The notes: generated from the letters alone by a model not told the origin. Positions 24,484 to 32,237 are shown, numbered from the stretch's first letter. The stretch: 55,087 bases of DNA from Myxococcus dinghuensis (GCF_024198235.1 NZ_JAKCFB010000052.1:1-55087), one strand, 5' to 3'. Program-made: numbers and translations.

Positions 24484-25067
24484 CGGTGGGCGTGGTGCTG
24501 CTCGCCGCGGGAGGCTCCTCCCGGCTGGGACAACCCAAGCAGCTCGTCACCCTCCAGGGGCAGAGCCTCGTACGCCGCGCGGCGGGCGCGGCGGTGGCGC
24601 TCGGCGAAGGCCCCGTGGTGGTGGTGCTCGGCGCGAGTCATGACGTCGTGGCCCCCCAGCTCGGGGACCTCCCCGTGCAACACGTGGCGCATGGAGGCTG
24701 GGCACAGGGCCCCGGGGGCTCGTTGCGCGCGGGGCTCCAGGCCCTGCTCGCGCGGGACGATGCGGGAAGGCTGGAGGCGGTGCTCGTCATGTTGTGTGAC
24801 CAGCTCCGCGTCGATGTCGCGCACCTGCGCGCGCTGGTCGCCGCGTGGCGGGACTCGGGAAGGCCCGTGGTGGCCTCCGCCTATGACGGGACGCGCGGCG
24901 TCCCCGCGCTGTTCGCCCGCGCGGTGTTCGAGGAGCTGGACGCACTGCCTCCCGAGCAGGGCGCGCGCGGAGTGATTGCCCGCGAGCCCTCGCGGGTCGC
25001 CGAGGTGCCGCTCGCCGGTGGTGGCGAGGACGTGGACACCCCCAGGGACCTCGCGCGCTTGCGCTGA
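24480..25067 (+). CDS. MocA/MobA-like molybdenum cofactor nucleotidyltransferase
   Basis: A 195-residue nucleotidyltransferase that by family would convert molybdopterin cofactor to its cytosine dinucleotide form. The N-terminus VGVVLLAAGGSSRLGQPKQL is the NTP-binding signature L-A-A-G-x-S-x-R-x-G-x-x-K; HGGWAQGPGGSLRAGL and the metal-binding CDQ follow, and GARGVI and GEDVDTPRDL close the domain. The GTG start overlaps the stop of the XdhC gene (GTGA). The pairing with XdhC supports a joint role in maturing an MCD-type hydroxylase encoded elsewhere. Confidence 0.85.
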   Translation: MTVGVVLLAAGGSSRLGQPKQLVTLQGQSLVRRAAGAAVALGEGPVVVVLGASHDVVAPQLGDLPVQHVAHGGWAQGPGGSLRAGLQALLARDDAGRLEAVLVMLCDQLRVDVAHLRALVAAWRDSGRPVVASAYDGTRGVPALFARAVFEELDALPPEQGARGVIAREPSRVAEVPLAGGGEDVDTPRDLARLR

Positions 25068-25186
25068 CGTGAGACCCTCCGGCCTGACGCACGCGGACTT
25101 CGCGGCGCGGCTATCAGCCCACCGCCATCCGCTCTATGCTCCCGCCCCGACGCCGGGTGCCATCCGTCGAAGGGGGACTTCCAGCC

Positions 25187-25282
25187 ATGGAGCAGCAGCG
25201 GCCCATCCTCATCCGCCTCCTCGCCATCGAAGGGGCGTCGGCGGAGCCCGAGGAAGCGCTCGCGCGGTCGAAGCAGCCGTGA
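25187..25282 (+). CDS. Possible 31-residue small protein
   Basis: A short frame, MEQQRPILIRLLAIEGASA followed by EPEEALARSKQP, preceded by AGGGGGA at good spacing and ending 40 bases before the AlgH-like gene. Its codons keep the GC-rich third position. It could be a leader peptide or a small protein, or chance; no homologue is recognised. Confidence 0.35.
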   Translation: MEQQRPILIRLLAIEGASAEPEEALARSKQP

Positions 25283-25322
25283 CGCCCGCGTCGCCATCCC
25301 GCCCTCGCGGGCCTTCGTCGCC

Positions 25323-25910
25323 ATGACGCGCGCGGGAATCAAGCAAACCGTCCAACGACCTCCGTTGGCCCTGTGGCTCGCGCTCGCGCTGCCGATGCTG
25401 GTACTCTTCCCGGTGCTCCTCAACGCCCTGAAGGAGCGTGAGCACGTGCCCGTGGCCCCGAGGCCCGGCGTGCTCCTCGTCGCGCGCCCGGGTCGGGTCA
25501 GCGGTGCCTTCGACGAGACGGTGGTGCTGCTGCTGGAGACCGGTCCGGACCGCACGTGGGGCGTGGTGCTCAACCGCATGCGCCCCACTCCCGACGCGGC
25601 CCCGCCCCCGGACGTGGACCGCTGGGGTGGCCCGGTCCAACGGGGGAACCACGTCACCCTCACCCTCGAGGACCCGCCTCCCGAGGGAGCCATCCCCCTG
25701 CTGAAGGGCCTCTCCTGGCACCTGGGACGGCGTGAGGCGCGGTTGCCGGTCGGTCGCGCGCTCACCTTCGAGGGCCTGGCCGTGTGGGGCCCGGGCCAGC
25801 TCGAGTCGGAGATCGACCGGGGCGCGTGGTGGGTGACGCAGGCCACCGCCGCCGACGTCTTCACCGCGCCCGGCTCGCTGTGGGTGGAGCGCGCCTTCCA
25901 GCACCTGTGA
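25323..25910 (+). CDS. YqgE/AlgH-family protein with N-terminal membrane anchor
   Basis: A 195-residue protein in which residues 50-195 follow the YqgE/AlgH pattern: PGVLLVARPGRVSGAFDETV, LLLETGPDRTWGVVLNR, DRWGGPVQRGN, then the G-x-A-x-W-G-P-G-Q-L-E-x-E-I near GLAVWGPGQLESEI and GAWWV. Ahead of this is a single hydrophobic helix (LALWLALALPMLVLFPVLL), unusual since most family members are soluble. The function of the family is uncertain (once tied to alginate regulation). The ATG follows directly on the preceding small frame. Confidence 0.83.
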   Translation: MTRAGIKQTVQRPPLALWLALALPMLVLFPVLLNALKEREHVPVAPRPGVLLVARPGRVSGAFDETVVLLLETGPDRTWGVVLNRMRPTPDAAPPPDVDRWGGPVQRGNHVTLTLEDPPPEGAIPLLKGLSWHLGRREARLPVGRALTFEGLAVWGPGQLESEIDRGAWWVTQATAADVFTAPGSLWVERAFQHL

Positions 25911-26094
25911 CGCGCGCGTCGTGGACCTGTCCGGTGCTCGCGCCTGCTCGCCTGGGTGCGCGAAGCGGTGCGGGGCCGCGAGCGTCCGCTGGCTGACACC
26001 GCCGCGGCTTCGCGCGGTGGATTCGGGTTGGAAGGCCCCGGGCCGTGGCTACTACCCGTGGGCCCCAATCGACACCCCTCCTGGATCCACCGCC

Positions 26095-27357
26095 ATGCGA
26101 CAGCTCCTTGCCCGCTCTTCGTCCCACCGTTTCCTCGCGCTGCTGATGACCACCTTGCTGACGGCCCCGCTGGCCCAGGCACAGACACCCGCGACACCGC
26201 TGGAGGACAACCAGCGCATCACCGAGGGCTACATCGCCATCGCCTACGAGCTGGGCGCGGTGCTGGACCCCACGTTGACGCCGGGCGGCAGCAGCGCCGT
26301 GCGTCCCAACTGGTTCACCTTCGCGCCCCACGCCTCGCGCACGGGCGGCGAGGGCATGCTGGCGGCCGCCATCGCCAAGCGCATCATCGCCGCCGCGCGC
26401 CTGCGGCCCTCGCTCTCCGTGACGCAGGCGCTGCAACGCGCGGGGCTCGGCGTCGAGCTGCGCGTGTCTCCCGAGCAGTTGGGCCTGGAGCTGGTGCTCC
26501 AGGGCCTGTCACCGGACGCCGCCGCGTCGCTCGGCTCGCTCATCACCTCGATGAACGGCGCGGCGCTGTTGGACGTGCGCACCCTGACGGCCACCGCCCT
26601 GCGTCTGGCGGCGCTGTACTGGAGCGCCCCGGGCTTCTGGCCGCTCGACAAGGCGGAGAGCGTGGTGCGCACGCTGGAGCGCACCCTGCACGAGGGCAAC
26701 CTCGCCATCTTCGACGACATCGGCGGCTCCGGCCGGCTGTACCTCGACTGGCGCCGCACCGCGGGCGCGGTGACGCCCGAGCGGGTGCTCGCGGAGTTCA
26801 CGCTGGTGGACGCGGTGCCGTCGCAGGCGGCGCAGGCGTACGCCTACGCGCTGGCGCACGCCTACGACACCCCGCGTCCCTACCTGTTCGAGCAGGTGTT
26901 CCCGGGCATCCACTACAAGAGCCTGCTCGTCGCCGCCTTCGCCCTCTACGAGAAGGCCCGCGTGGCGCCGACCCCCACCGAGCGCGACGCGCTGGTGGCC
27001 ATGGGCAACAACTACATCGCCTGGCGCGAGCAGCACGACATGGCCCAGCCCGTCTTCTCGCCCGCGTCCCCCCGGCCGGACGAGGTGTCCCGCGTCGAGC
27101 TGCTGCGGCTGCTCACGCCGCTGCTGCGCACGGAGTTCGGGACGGTGGTCTGGAACTACGCCGACTTCGCGTACAGCCAGCCGGACCGGGACGGCAATCC
27201 CCTCACCTCGCCGCCCACCGAGTACAACTGGGCCGTCTTCATGGACCGGTGGACGGGCATCCTGTACGCCTTCGACCAGGCGTACCTCCAGCCCCGGGGC
27301 CTGTGGGTCATGCCGGGTCCCATCGTGGACCCCACGGCGCTCGCCGCCACGCCCTGA
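26095..27357 (+). CDS. Exported protein of unknown function
   Basis: A 420-residue protein with a signal peptide (FLALLMTTLLTAPLAQAQ). The mature part is mainly helical, with recognisable but unnamed blocks: PNWFTFAPHASRTGGEGML, GIHYKSLLVAAFALYEKARV and MGNNYIAWREQHDMAQPVF. I do not recognise the family. The ATG at 26095 starts at the signal peptide; the in-frame codons further upstream read as low-quality coding. A strong hairpin follows the stop, and the convergent neighbour across it is the Cry-like gene, which has a very different base composition, so this gene marks the left edge of the conserved backbone. Confidence 0.7.
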   Translation: MRQLLARSSSHRFLALLMTTLLTAPLAQAQTPATPLEDNQRITEGYIAIAYELGAVLDPTLTPGGSSAVRPNWFTFAPHASRTGGEGMLAAAIAKRIIAAARLRPSLSVTQALQRAGLGVELRVSPEQLGLELVLQGLSPDAAASLGSLITSMNGAALLDVRTLTATALRLAALYWSAPGFWPLDKAESVVRTLERTLHEGNLAIFDDIGGSGRLYLDWRRTAGAVTPERVLAEFTLVDAVPSQAAQAYAYALAHAYDTPRPYLFEQVFPGIHYKSLLVAAFALYEKARVAPTPTERDALVAMGNNYIAWREQHDMAQPVFSPASPRPDEVSRVELLRLLTPLLRTEFGTVVWNYADFAYSQPDRDGNPLTSPPTEYNWAVFMDRWTGILYAFDQAYLQPRGLWVMPGPIVDPTALAATP

Positions 27358-27374
27358 GGGGAGGACACCCCTTC

Positions 27375-27409
27375 GGGCCCGCCGTGAGCGGAGCGCTCGC
27401 GGCGGGCCC
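27375..27409. terminator. 15-bp hairpin, candidate terminator
   Basis: GGGCCCGCCG-TGAGC pairs with GCTCG-CGGCGGGCCC (15 pairs with one T-G wobble) around GGAGC. It lies 18 bases after the stop of the exported protein and 24 bases beyond the end of the convergent Cry-like gene, so it may act in both directions. No T-run follows. Confidence 0.6.
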
Positions 27410-27432
27410 TCGTCGCGGATGGAGGGGCTGAG

Positions 27433-28368
27433 CTACTTGGGGGCTGACGGGGGCTCCGCCAATACAAGCTCACCGAGAACCTTCATGCCGTCCTGGAGGT
27501 TCGGGTCGTTTGTCTTGTCGCTGCTTGGCAATGCGCCTCGCCCGTTGCCGTCCCACGCCTTCAAGACGTCAACGACGATGCGATTGAAGTTCGTGCGACA
27601 GTCCGCCATGATATCTCGCCTGTTGTTCTGCGCCTCCGCGATCTTGGACATGTCCGACGGGAAGCCGTCGAAATGCGTCTTGCCCAAGAGTCGATCATGC
27701 CAGCGTAGATGGATCCTTGGCCTGGGAGGGTAGCCTCCCATGATTGTCTTGATGGTGATTTCAACCTGTTCGCCTCGCCAGGGGACGACGTGGTCGACGG
27801 CTCGGCGGCCTCCGGTCGCGTAGGACCGCGACCGCTCGACGAGGATGTCGGACCAGGCGGGTGCGTTGGGATTGTCGAGCTCCCAGGCCAGCTCCACCAT
27901 TTCGCTCAGCAGGGCGATATGTAGCACCGCCATGGGCGTGAACGTGGGGAGCAGCTGCATGTTGGTGTAGTTGTTTTCCGTCAGAAAGAAGTTTGCATGG
28001 TTGTTGAGGTCGACATGTAGGCTCGCCATGACATTGAGCTTCTCTGGACCCACGAGACGATCCGCGTCCTCCAGGTTCCGCCGGTAGCCATTCATGAGGT
28101 CGAGTGCCCGTTGGACTTGTTCTTCCACGAGGCGCTGCTCGACGTAATCCTTGACCCAGTCGGTGATGGCATCCCAGAACTTCTGGAGGTCGATACCGCT
28201 GGGGCGCCAGAACAGGCCCACGATCGCGCTCAGCACGGAGCCGAAACCCGGGATGAGCCCGAGCGCCGCATTGGCAATCTCCCTGAGCTGCTCGTTGAAG
28301 GCGTCTTCGTTGTTCGAGTGAGCCTCACGCAGTGGCTTGAGCCTGGACTCCAGTTCGGTCTGATTCAC
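27433..28368 (-). CDS. Cry-type delta-endotoxin domain I-only protein
   Basis: A 311-residue protein matching the seven-helix pore-forming domain of Bacillus Cry toxins. Residues 31-53 (ALGLIPGFGSVLSAIVGLFW) correspond to the hydrophobic alpha-1/2 segment; 61-100 (FWDAITDWVKDYVEQRL, then ALDLMNGYRRNLE) to alpha-3; 133-160 (NYTNMQLLPTFTPMAVLHIA) to the conserved central alpha-5, usually LLPVYAQAANLHL; and 259-272 (NFNRIVVDVLKAW) to alpha-7. Domains II and III, which carry receptor binding, are absent. No signal peptide. GTG start with AAGGGGTGG upstream. Base composition differs sharply from the genome average. A role as pore-forming toxin or membrane-acting effector is inference; the upstream lipoprotein gene may be co-transcribed. 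Confidence 0.72.
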   Translation of the reverse strand: MNQTELESRLKPLREAHSNNEDAFNEQLREIANAALGLIPGFGSVLSAIVGLFWRPSGIDLQKFWDAITDWVKDYVEQRLVEEQVQRALDLMNGYRRNLEDADRLVGPEKLNVMASLHVDLNNHANFFLTENNYTNMQLLPTFTPMAVLHIALLSEMVELAWELDNPNAPAWSDILVERSRSYATGGRRAVDHVVPWRGEQVEITIKTIMGGYPPRPRIHLRWHDRLLGKTHFDGFPSDMSKIAEAQNNRRDIMADCRTNFNRIVVDVLKAWDGNGRGALPSSDKTNDPNLQDGMKVLGELVLAEPPSAPK

Positions 28369-28502
28369 CTGCCCACCCCTTGTTGGTTTGAAACTGAATG
28401 GGTGGTTATGTCACCCAAAGAAGGACGGGAACCCGGGGAGGGCTCGATGTCAGCTATCGGACGGCAGCTGGCACCGTGGGGCGATTGTGTTCATGGGCGA
28501 AT

Positions 28503-28526
28503 CAAGGAAGGGCGTCGCCTTCCTTG
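28503..28526 (-). terminator. Hairpin between lipoprotein and Cry-like genes
   Basis: Perfect 9-bp arms CAAGGAAGG and CCTTCCTTG around a 6-base loop, located about 33 bases beyond the end of the lipoprotein gene and 135 bases before the Cry-like start. It could attenuate or separate their expression. No T-run. Confidence 0.45.
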
Positions 28527-28558
28527 AGCCGGTGCGGTTTCTGGGAGTGGCCCAGGGG

Positions 28559-28879
28559 CTACAGTTCGACAAGCTCAGGCAGGCACGCGGTGACTTCCTG
28601 GAGAGTGAATCGGCAATTCACGACGAGACACGCGGTGACGTACTGAATGTCGGGAAGGCCCAAGATGCAATTCGTCACACAGAGGTTTCCTTCCAGGTCT
28701 CCCTCGAGGACCCCGAGGCAATCGAAGAACCCATCGAGACTCTGGGCCGACACCTCGTTGTCACCAGTCGTTACGGGTGGGACATCAGAACCACCTTCGA
28801 CGGTGGCATCCACGGGCCCGCAGCCCACGAACACGCCCAAAAACAACAGGCCAGCAAACAACTTCATCAAGTTCGACAT
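28559..28879 (-). CDS. Small Cys-rich lipoprotein
   Basis: A 106-residue predicted lipoprotein with an ideal GGAGGTG ribosome site. The signal (MSNLMKLFAGLLFLGVFVGC) has its lipobox Cys at 20. The mature N-terminus is acidic and flexible; residues 54-99 hold six cysteines (54, 67, 71, 84, 89, 99), probably forming three disulfides, with C-x3-C (67-71) and C-x4-C (84-89) spacing. No family recognised. It is on the same strand and immediately upstream of the Cry-like gene, and divergent from the membrane protein gene; its base composition fits the same island. An anchoring or protective role for the neighbouring toxin-like protein is only a guess. Confidence 0.75.
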   Translation of the reverse strand: MSNLMKLFAGLLFLGVFVGCGPVDATVEGGSDVPPVTTGDNEVSAQSLDGFFDCLGVLEGDLEGNLCVTNCILGLPDIQYVTACLVVNCRFTLQEVTACLPELVEL

Positions 28880-28945
28880 TTGAGCACCTCCGAGTGTGTT
28901 GCAGTCGAGAGCGTCTCCGACTCGGGGCCGATGGACCACTCTACA

Positions 28946-29087
28946 TTGGTCCAACTCCTGTGTTGAATTGGCACCAATACAATCCGCCCGCAGTGGCGGC
29001 TCGGACAGTGCGGGCCTCCTCACGAGCCGATTCCCCCCATGGAGTCGTGGCAGCGTGACCCTCTCCCCTGTATGATCTGGCACCAGA
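28946..29087. promoter_or_regulatory. Palindromic operator candidates in divergent promoter region
   Basis: Two perfect 12-bp palindromes share the core TGGCACCA: ATTGGCACCAAT at 28967-28978 and TCTGGCACCAGA at 29076-29087. A shorter related one, TTGGTCCAA at 28946-28954, lies 22 bases (about two turns) from the first. All lie between the start of the lipoprotein gene (28879) and that of the divergent membrane protein (29099). The arrangement fits binding by a dimeric regulator controlling both directions. No regulator is encoded within the island. Confidence 0.5.
29071..29076 (+). promoter_or_regulatory. Near-consensus -10 box TATGAT
   Basis: TATGAT (5 of 6 to TATAAT) lies 22 bases before the ATG of the membrane protein gene and directly abuts the palindrome TCTGGCACCAGA, which would then overlap the transcription start. 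No good -35 is seen at 16-18 bases upstream, so an activator or an alternative sigma factor may be needed. Confidence 0.4.
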
Positions 29088-29098
29088 GGGGGGAGAAG

Positions 29099-30358
29099 AT
29101 GAGGAATAGAGCGAAGAAGCGCTCCAGGAAGGCGCCTCCTGAGGCCCGGGCTGTCGCAGTCGTCGAGCGCGGAGTGCCTGAAATCGAACGCCGCTCGACG
29201 AGACGCGCCTACCTGTGGGCACAACAGGCCCGACTCCGTCCGCACATGTTCCTGGCCACCGTGGGGCTCGGCCTGCTGGCAGCTGGATTGCGCGCATACA
29301 CCAAGCGCCACGAGGACTCGCCATGGTCTGTGTTCTTCTCCATGTGGCTTGGAGTCATCACTGGAGCCGCACCCATATTCGCCATCTCCTCCATACTCGA
29401 GATGTATTTCAGCAGCAGGGCTCCGAGGGTCGATGCGTCCTCTGCGCCCAATAACCCGAATTCACCCTGGCCCCAGACCCCTCCTGCTCGAGCCGGAGGG
29501 GCCAGCAATCTATTGGCGCCCCCCTCGGGCACTTCTGGCACCCACCCCCGAATGGAGCTGGCCCTGGACGAGCTCCCCAGGGGTCCCAGGCTCGCCGCGG
29601 TCCGAAGCCTCTTCCAACGGCATACACATACCAAGACCAGAGAGAGTGAAGCAGGCGAACCAGGCCCCTCTGGCGAGGCCGCGTCTGTCGTCGACCGTGG
29701 CACGCAGCCTGCTGCCGATGCTTCACCGAGCCCCCGCTTGGACCCTCGCCGGAGTGACATCGGTATCGAGGACGATTCATCCCTCGGCGTCTCGAACGCA
29801 GACTGCTATGCCGGCCTGCAAGAGCACATCAGGCTCGCTCGTACGAGAATCCAGCGGGAGATCGATGTCATTCAACGGAGGGGGAGTTCGAATCTGGCCT
29901 TGGGCTGCCTCATTACCCTCGCGGCAATCTCCCTCCTGGTCTTCACGGCATTTGTTCCCGCCCCTCCGACCGCGACAAACATCAGCAGCTATGACTACCT
30001 CATGAACCTGCCACACATGCTGATCCCAAGGATCTCCATCGTCCTCTTCGTCGAGTTCTTCTCCTTCTTCTTCTTGCGTCTGTACAGGTCGAGCGTCCAG
30101 GAGACGAAGTATTTCCAGAACGAGCTCACCAATCTTGATGCAAAGGCCATCGCTGTCGAAGTGGCCCTCTTGAGCGGCGACAAGGAGGCCATGAAGGGAC
30201 TGGCCACGGAGCTGGCGCGAACCGAACGGAACTTCGTGCTGAAGAAGGATGAGACCACTGTGGAGCTGGAGGTGGTGAAAGCGGAGGTCCGAGGACTGCG
30301 GGAGGTGGTGTCTTCGGTGAACGGGCTGCTGCGTCCAGAACGACAGAAGACGTCTTGA
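29099..30358 (+). CDS. Four-helix membrane protein with C-terminal coiled coil
   Basis: A 419-residue protein, start ATG preceded by AGAGGGGGGAG. After a basic N-terminus, helices lie at about 51-66, 77-101, 265-286 and 308-327; between helices 2 and 3 is a 160-residue Pro/Ser/Glu-rich soluble region. The most conserved-looking part is the last helix and what follows (PRISIVLFVEFFSFFFLRLY, then KYFQNELTNLDAKA), leading into an 85-residue coiled coil to the C-terminus. I do not recognise a named family, though the plan resembles membrane effectors of abortive-infection systems. It is divergent from the lipoprotein/Cry-like genes, sharing a promoter region with paired palindromes. Confidence 0.78.
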   Translation: MRNRAKKRSRKAPPEARAVAVVERGVPEIERRSTRRAYLWAQQARLRPHMFLATVGLGLLAAGLRAYTKRHEDSPWSVFFSMWLGVITGAAPIFAISSILEMYFSSRAPRVDASSAPNNPNSPWPQTPPARAGGASNLLAPPSGTSGTHPRMELALDELPRGPRLAAVRSLFQRHTHTKTRESEAGEPGPSGEAASVVDRGTQPAADASPSPRLDPRRSDIGIEDDSSLGVSNADCYAGLQEHIRLARTRIQREIDVIQRRGSSNLALGCLITLAAISLLVFTAFVPAPPTATNISSYDYLMNLPHMLIPRISIVLFVEFFSFFFLRLYRSSVQETKYFQNELTNLDAKAIAVEVALLSGDKEAMKGLATELARTERNFVLKKDETTVELEVVKAEVRGLREVVSSVNGLLRPERQKTS

Positions 30359-30620
30359 AGTGCCTGACAGAACGGATACGGCATTCGAACCACCGTGAGG
30401 TCGACGCCCAGATGAAGGAGCGCCAGGTCGTTGCCAGAACGCAACGTCTCGGGCGACTCCCACCCTACGCGGGGTCTTCTACCGCACACCATGGGAGCGG
30501 AGGGCTCGCGGCGCCGCCCGGAGACGGACCCACCGAGCGGCCGGAAGGCCGGGACACGCGTCCCCAGGCGACGGGGGCGACTTGACGCATTTGGAGCGCC
30601 AGGGGACGGTTCATTTCTAC

Positions 30621-32237
30621 ATGAGCCCCCCGCAGTCCACCGCGTCCGGCCCCTCGCAGGAAGCGACTGTCGACATGTCCCCCCTCCCCGCGCTGCCCTC
30701 GGACGAGGACCAGCGCTCCGCCCAGGCCCGCCTGGAGATGCTGCGGGAGATGATGAGCGAGGCCTTCCTCTCGCTGGACGCGCAGGGCCGCATCCTCGAG
30801 CTGAATGGCCGCGCGGCCTCGATGCTGGGCATCCCCATCGAGCAGCTCCAGGGCCAGGAGCCGTGGGTCGCGGCCCCCGAGCTCGCAGGCACCCAGTTGC
30901 ACGAGCGGTTGATGGCCGCGCTCGCCTCGCGCGAGGGGGCGCGCTTCCTGGCGGAGCTGCCCTCGCGAACCTGGCTGGACGTGACGGTGCGCGCCGTGGG
31001 CGAGGAGACGTGGGTGCTGGCCGCGGACGTCACGAGGCGGCGGCTCGCGGAGAGCGAGGTGGCGCGCACCGAGGAGCGCTTCCGCCAGTTGGGGGAGCGC
31101 TTCCAGGTGGCGCTCGACTCCGCGCAGATGGCCGTCTGGGAAACGAACCTCGCCACCGGCCACGTGTTCCGCTCCGCGGGGCACGACCGGCTCTACGGCT
31201 ATCCCCGGACGCTCGACGAATGGACCCACGAGCGGTTCATCGAATCGCTCCACCCGGACGACCGCGAGCAGGTCCAGGACCAGCTGGGCGCCGTGTTCGC
31301 CAACGACGTGGACTCCTACACCTCCACGTTCCGGACCCACTGGCCGGACGGGACGTGGCACTGGCTCACCAGCCGCGCGCGCGTGCTGCGCGACGCGACG
31401 GGCAAGGTGGTGGTGGTCCGCGGCGCCATCCTCGACATCACCGCGCTGAAGGAGACGGAGGCGGCGCTCCAGGAGGCGGTGCGCACGCGCGACGACTTCC
31501 TGTCGCTGGCCAGCCACGAGCTGCGCACGCCGCTGACGTCGCTGCGACTGCAGGCCCAGCTGCTGCGGCGGCTGGGGGAGAGCCACCCGGACGAGGCGCT
31601 CGGCTCCCCCAAGGTCCTCGCGAAGCTGGAGGGCACCGAGCGACAGCTGCGCCGGCTGGGCGCGCTCGTGGACAACCTGCTCGACGTCGGCCGCATCCGC
31701 ACCGGCAAGCTCGACTTCCACTTCAGCGAGGGCGACCTGAGCGCCGTGGTGGCGGACCTCGTCGCGCGCTTCGGGGACGAGGCGCGGCACACCGGCGTGA
31801 TGCTGCATGCGCGCGTCGACGGCTTCATCGTGGGCCGGTTCGACCGGCTGCGCATGGAGCAGGTGGTGAGCAACCTCCTCTCCAACGCCCTGCGCTACGG
31901 CGGAGGCAAGCCCGTCCACCTGTCGCTCATGCGCCACGGCAGCGGCATCCAGCTCCTCGTGCGCGACGCGGGGCCGGGCGTCCCCGAGAAGGACCGGGAC
32001 CGCGTCTTCGAGCGCTTCACCCAGGGCGACAACGCCCGCCGCCAGGGGGGCATGGGCCTGGGCCTCTACATCGTCCGCCAGATTGTCGAGGCCCACTCGG
32101 GCCGCATCCACGTCGAGGACTCTCCCGGCGGCGGCGCCACGTTCGTCGTGGAGCTGCCGCTCCAGGCGGACGCGCCTCAGCCGGAGGTCGACTCGTCGCG
32201 GACGAACGCGAACCCCTCCGCCACCTCCAACCGGTAG
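30621..32237 (+). CDS. Cytosolic PAS-PAS histidine kinase
   Basis: A 538-residue sensor kinase without transmembrane helices. Two PAS domains cover about residues 35-135 (AFLSLDAQGRILELNGRA) and 155-275 (the second with YGYPRTLDEW and FIESLHPDD, the PAC-type end DITALKE). The dimerisation domain has the H-box ASHELRTPL with the phosphorylated His at about 299; the ATPase domain has N-box SNLLSNALRY, G1 DAGPGVP, F-box and G2 GMGLGLYIV. The ATG at 30621 follows AGGGGAC; a TTG upstream is less likely. No response regulator is adjacent; the convergent gene is a STAND-type regulator, and their 3' ends overlap by 61 bases. Confidence 0.9.
   Translation: MSPPQSTASGPSQEATVDMSPLPALPSDEDQRSAQARLEMLREMMSEAFLSLDAQGRILELNGRAASMLGIPIEQLQGQEPWVAAPELAGTQLHERLMAALASREGARFLAELPSRTWLDVTVRAVGEETWVLAADVTRRRLAESEVARTEERFRQLGERFQVALDSAQMAVWETNLATGHVFRSAGHDRLYGYPRTLDEWTHERFIESLHPDDREQVQDQLGAVFANDVDSYTSTFRTHWPDGTWHWLTSRARVLRDATGKVVVVRGAILDITALKETEAALQEAVRTRDDFLSLASHELRTPLTSLRLQAQLLRRLGESHPDEALGSPKVLAKLEGTERQLRRLGALVDNLLDVGRIRTGKLDFHFSEGDLSAVVADLVARFGDEARHTGVMLHARVDGFIVGRFDRLRMEQVVSNLLSNALRYGGGKPVHLSLMRHGSGIQLLVRDAGPGVPEKDRDRVFERFTQGDNARRQGGMGLGLYIVRQIVEAHSGRIHVEDSPGGGATFVVELPLQADAPQPEVDSSRTNANPSATSNR

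Larger units (their letters stand above)
27420..30358. other. Low-GC accessory island with Cry-like toxin domain
   Basis: A three-gene block with visibly lower GC than the rest of the window (27961-28020 has 26 G/C of 60). It holds the Cry domain-I protein, a Cys-rich lipoprotein and a four-helix membrane protein, bounded by a strong hairpin on the left and by the ordinary high-GC histidine kinase gene on the right. No integrase, transposase, tRNA or flanking direct repeat was found, so the mode of acquisition is unknown. Confidence 0.65.

Noticed and set aside
28388..28966. A plus-strand frame across the lipoprotein gene
   Set aside because: Antisense to a gene with lipobox, Cys pattern and GGAGGTG site.
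28967..28990. TGGCAC as a sigma-54 -24 element
   Set aside because: No GC-type -12 element at the required spacing for either copy; the symmetry explains the sequence better.
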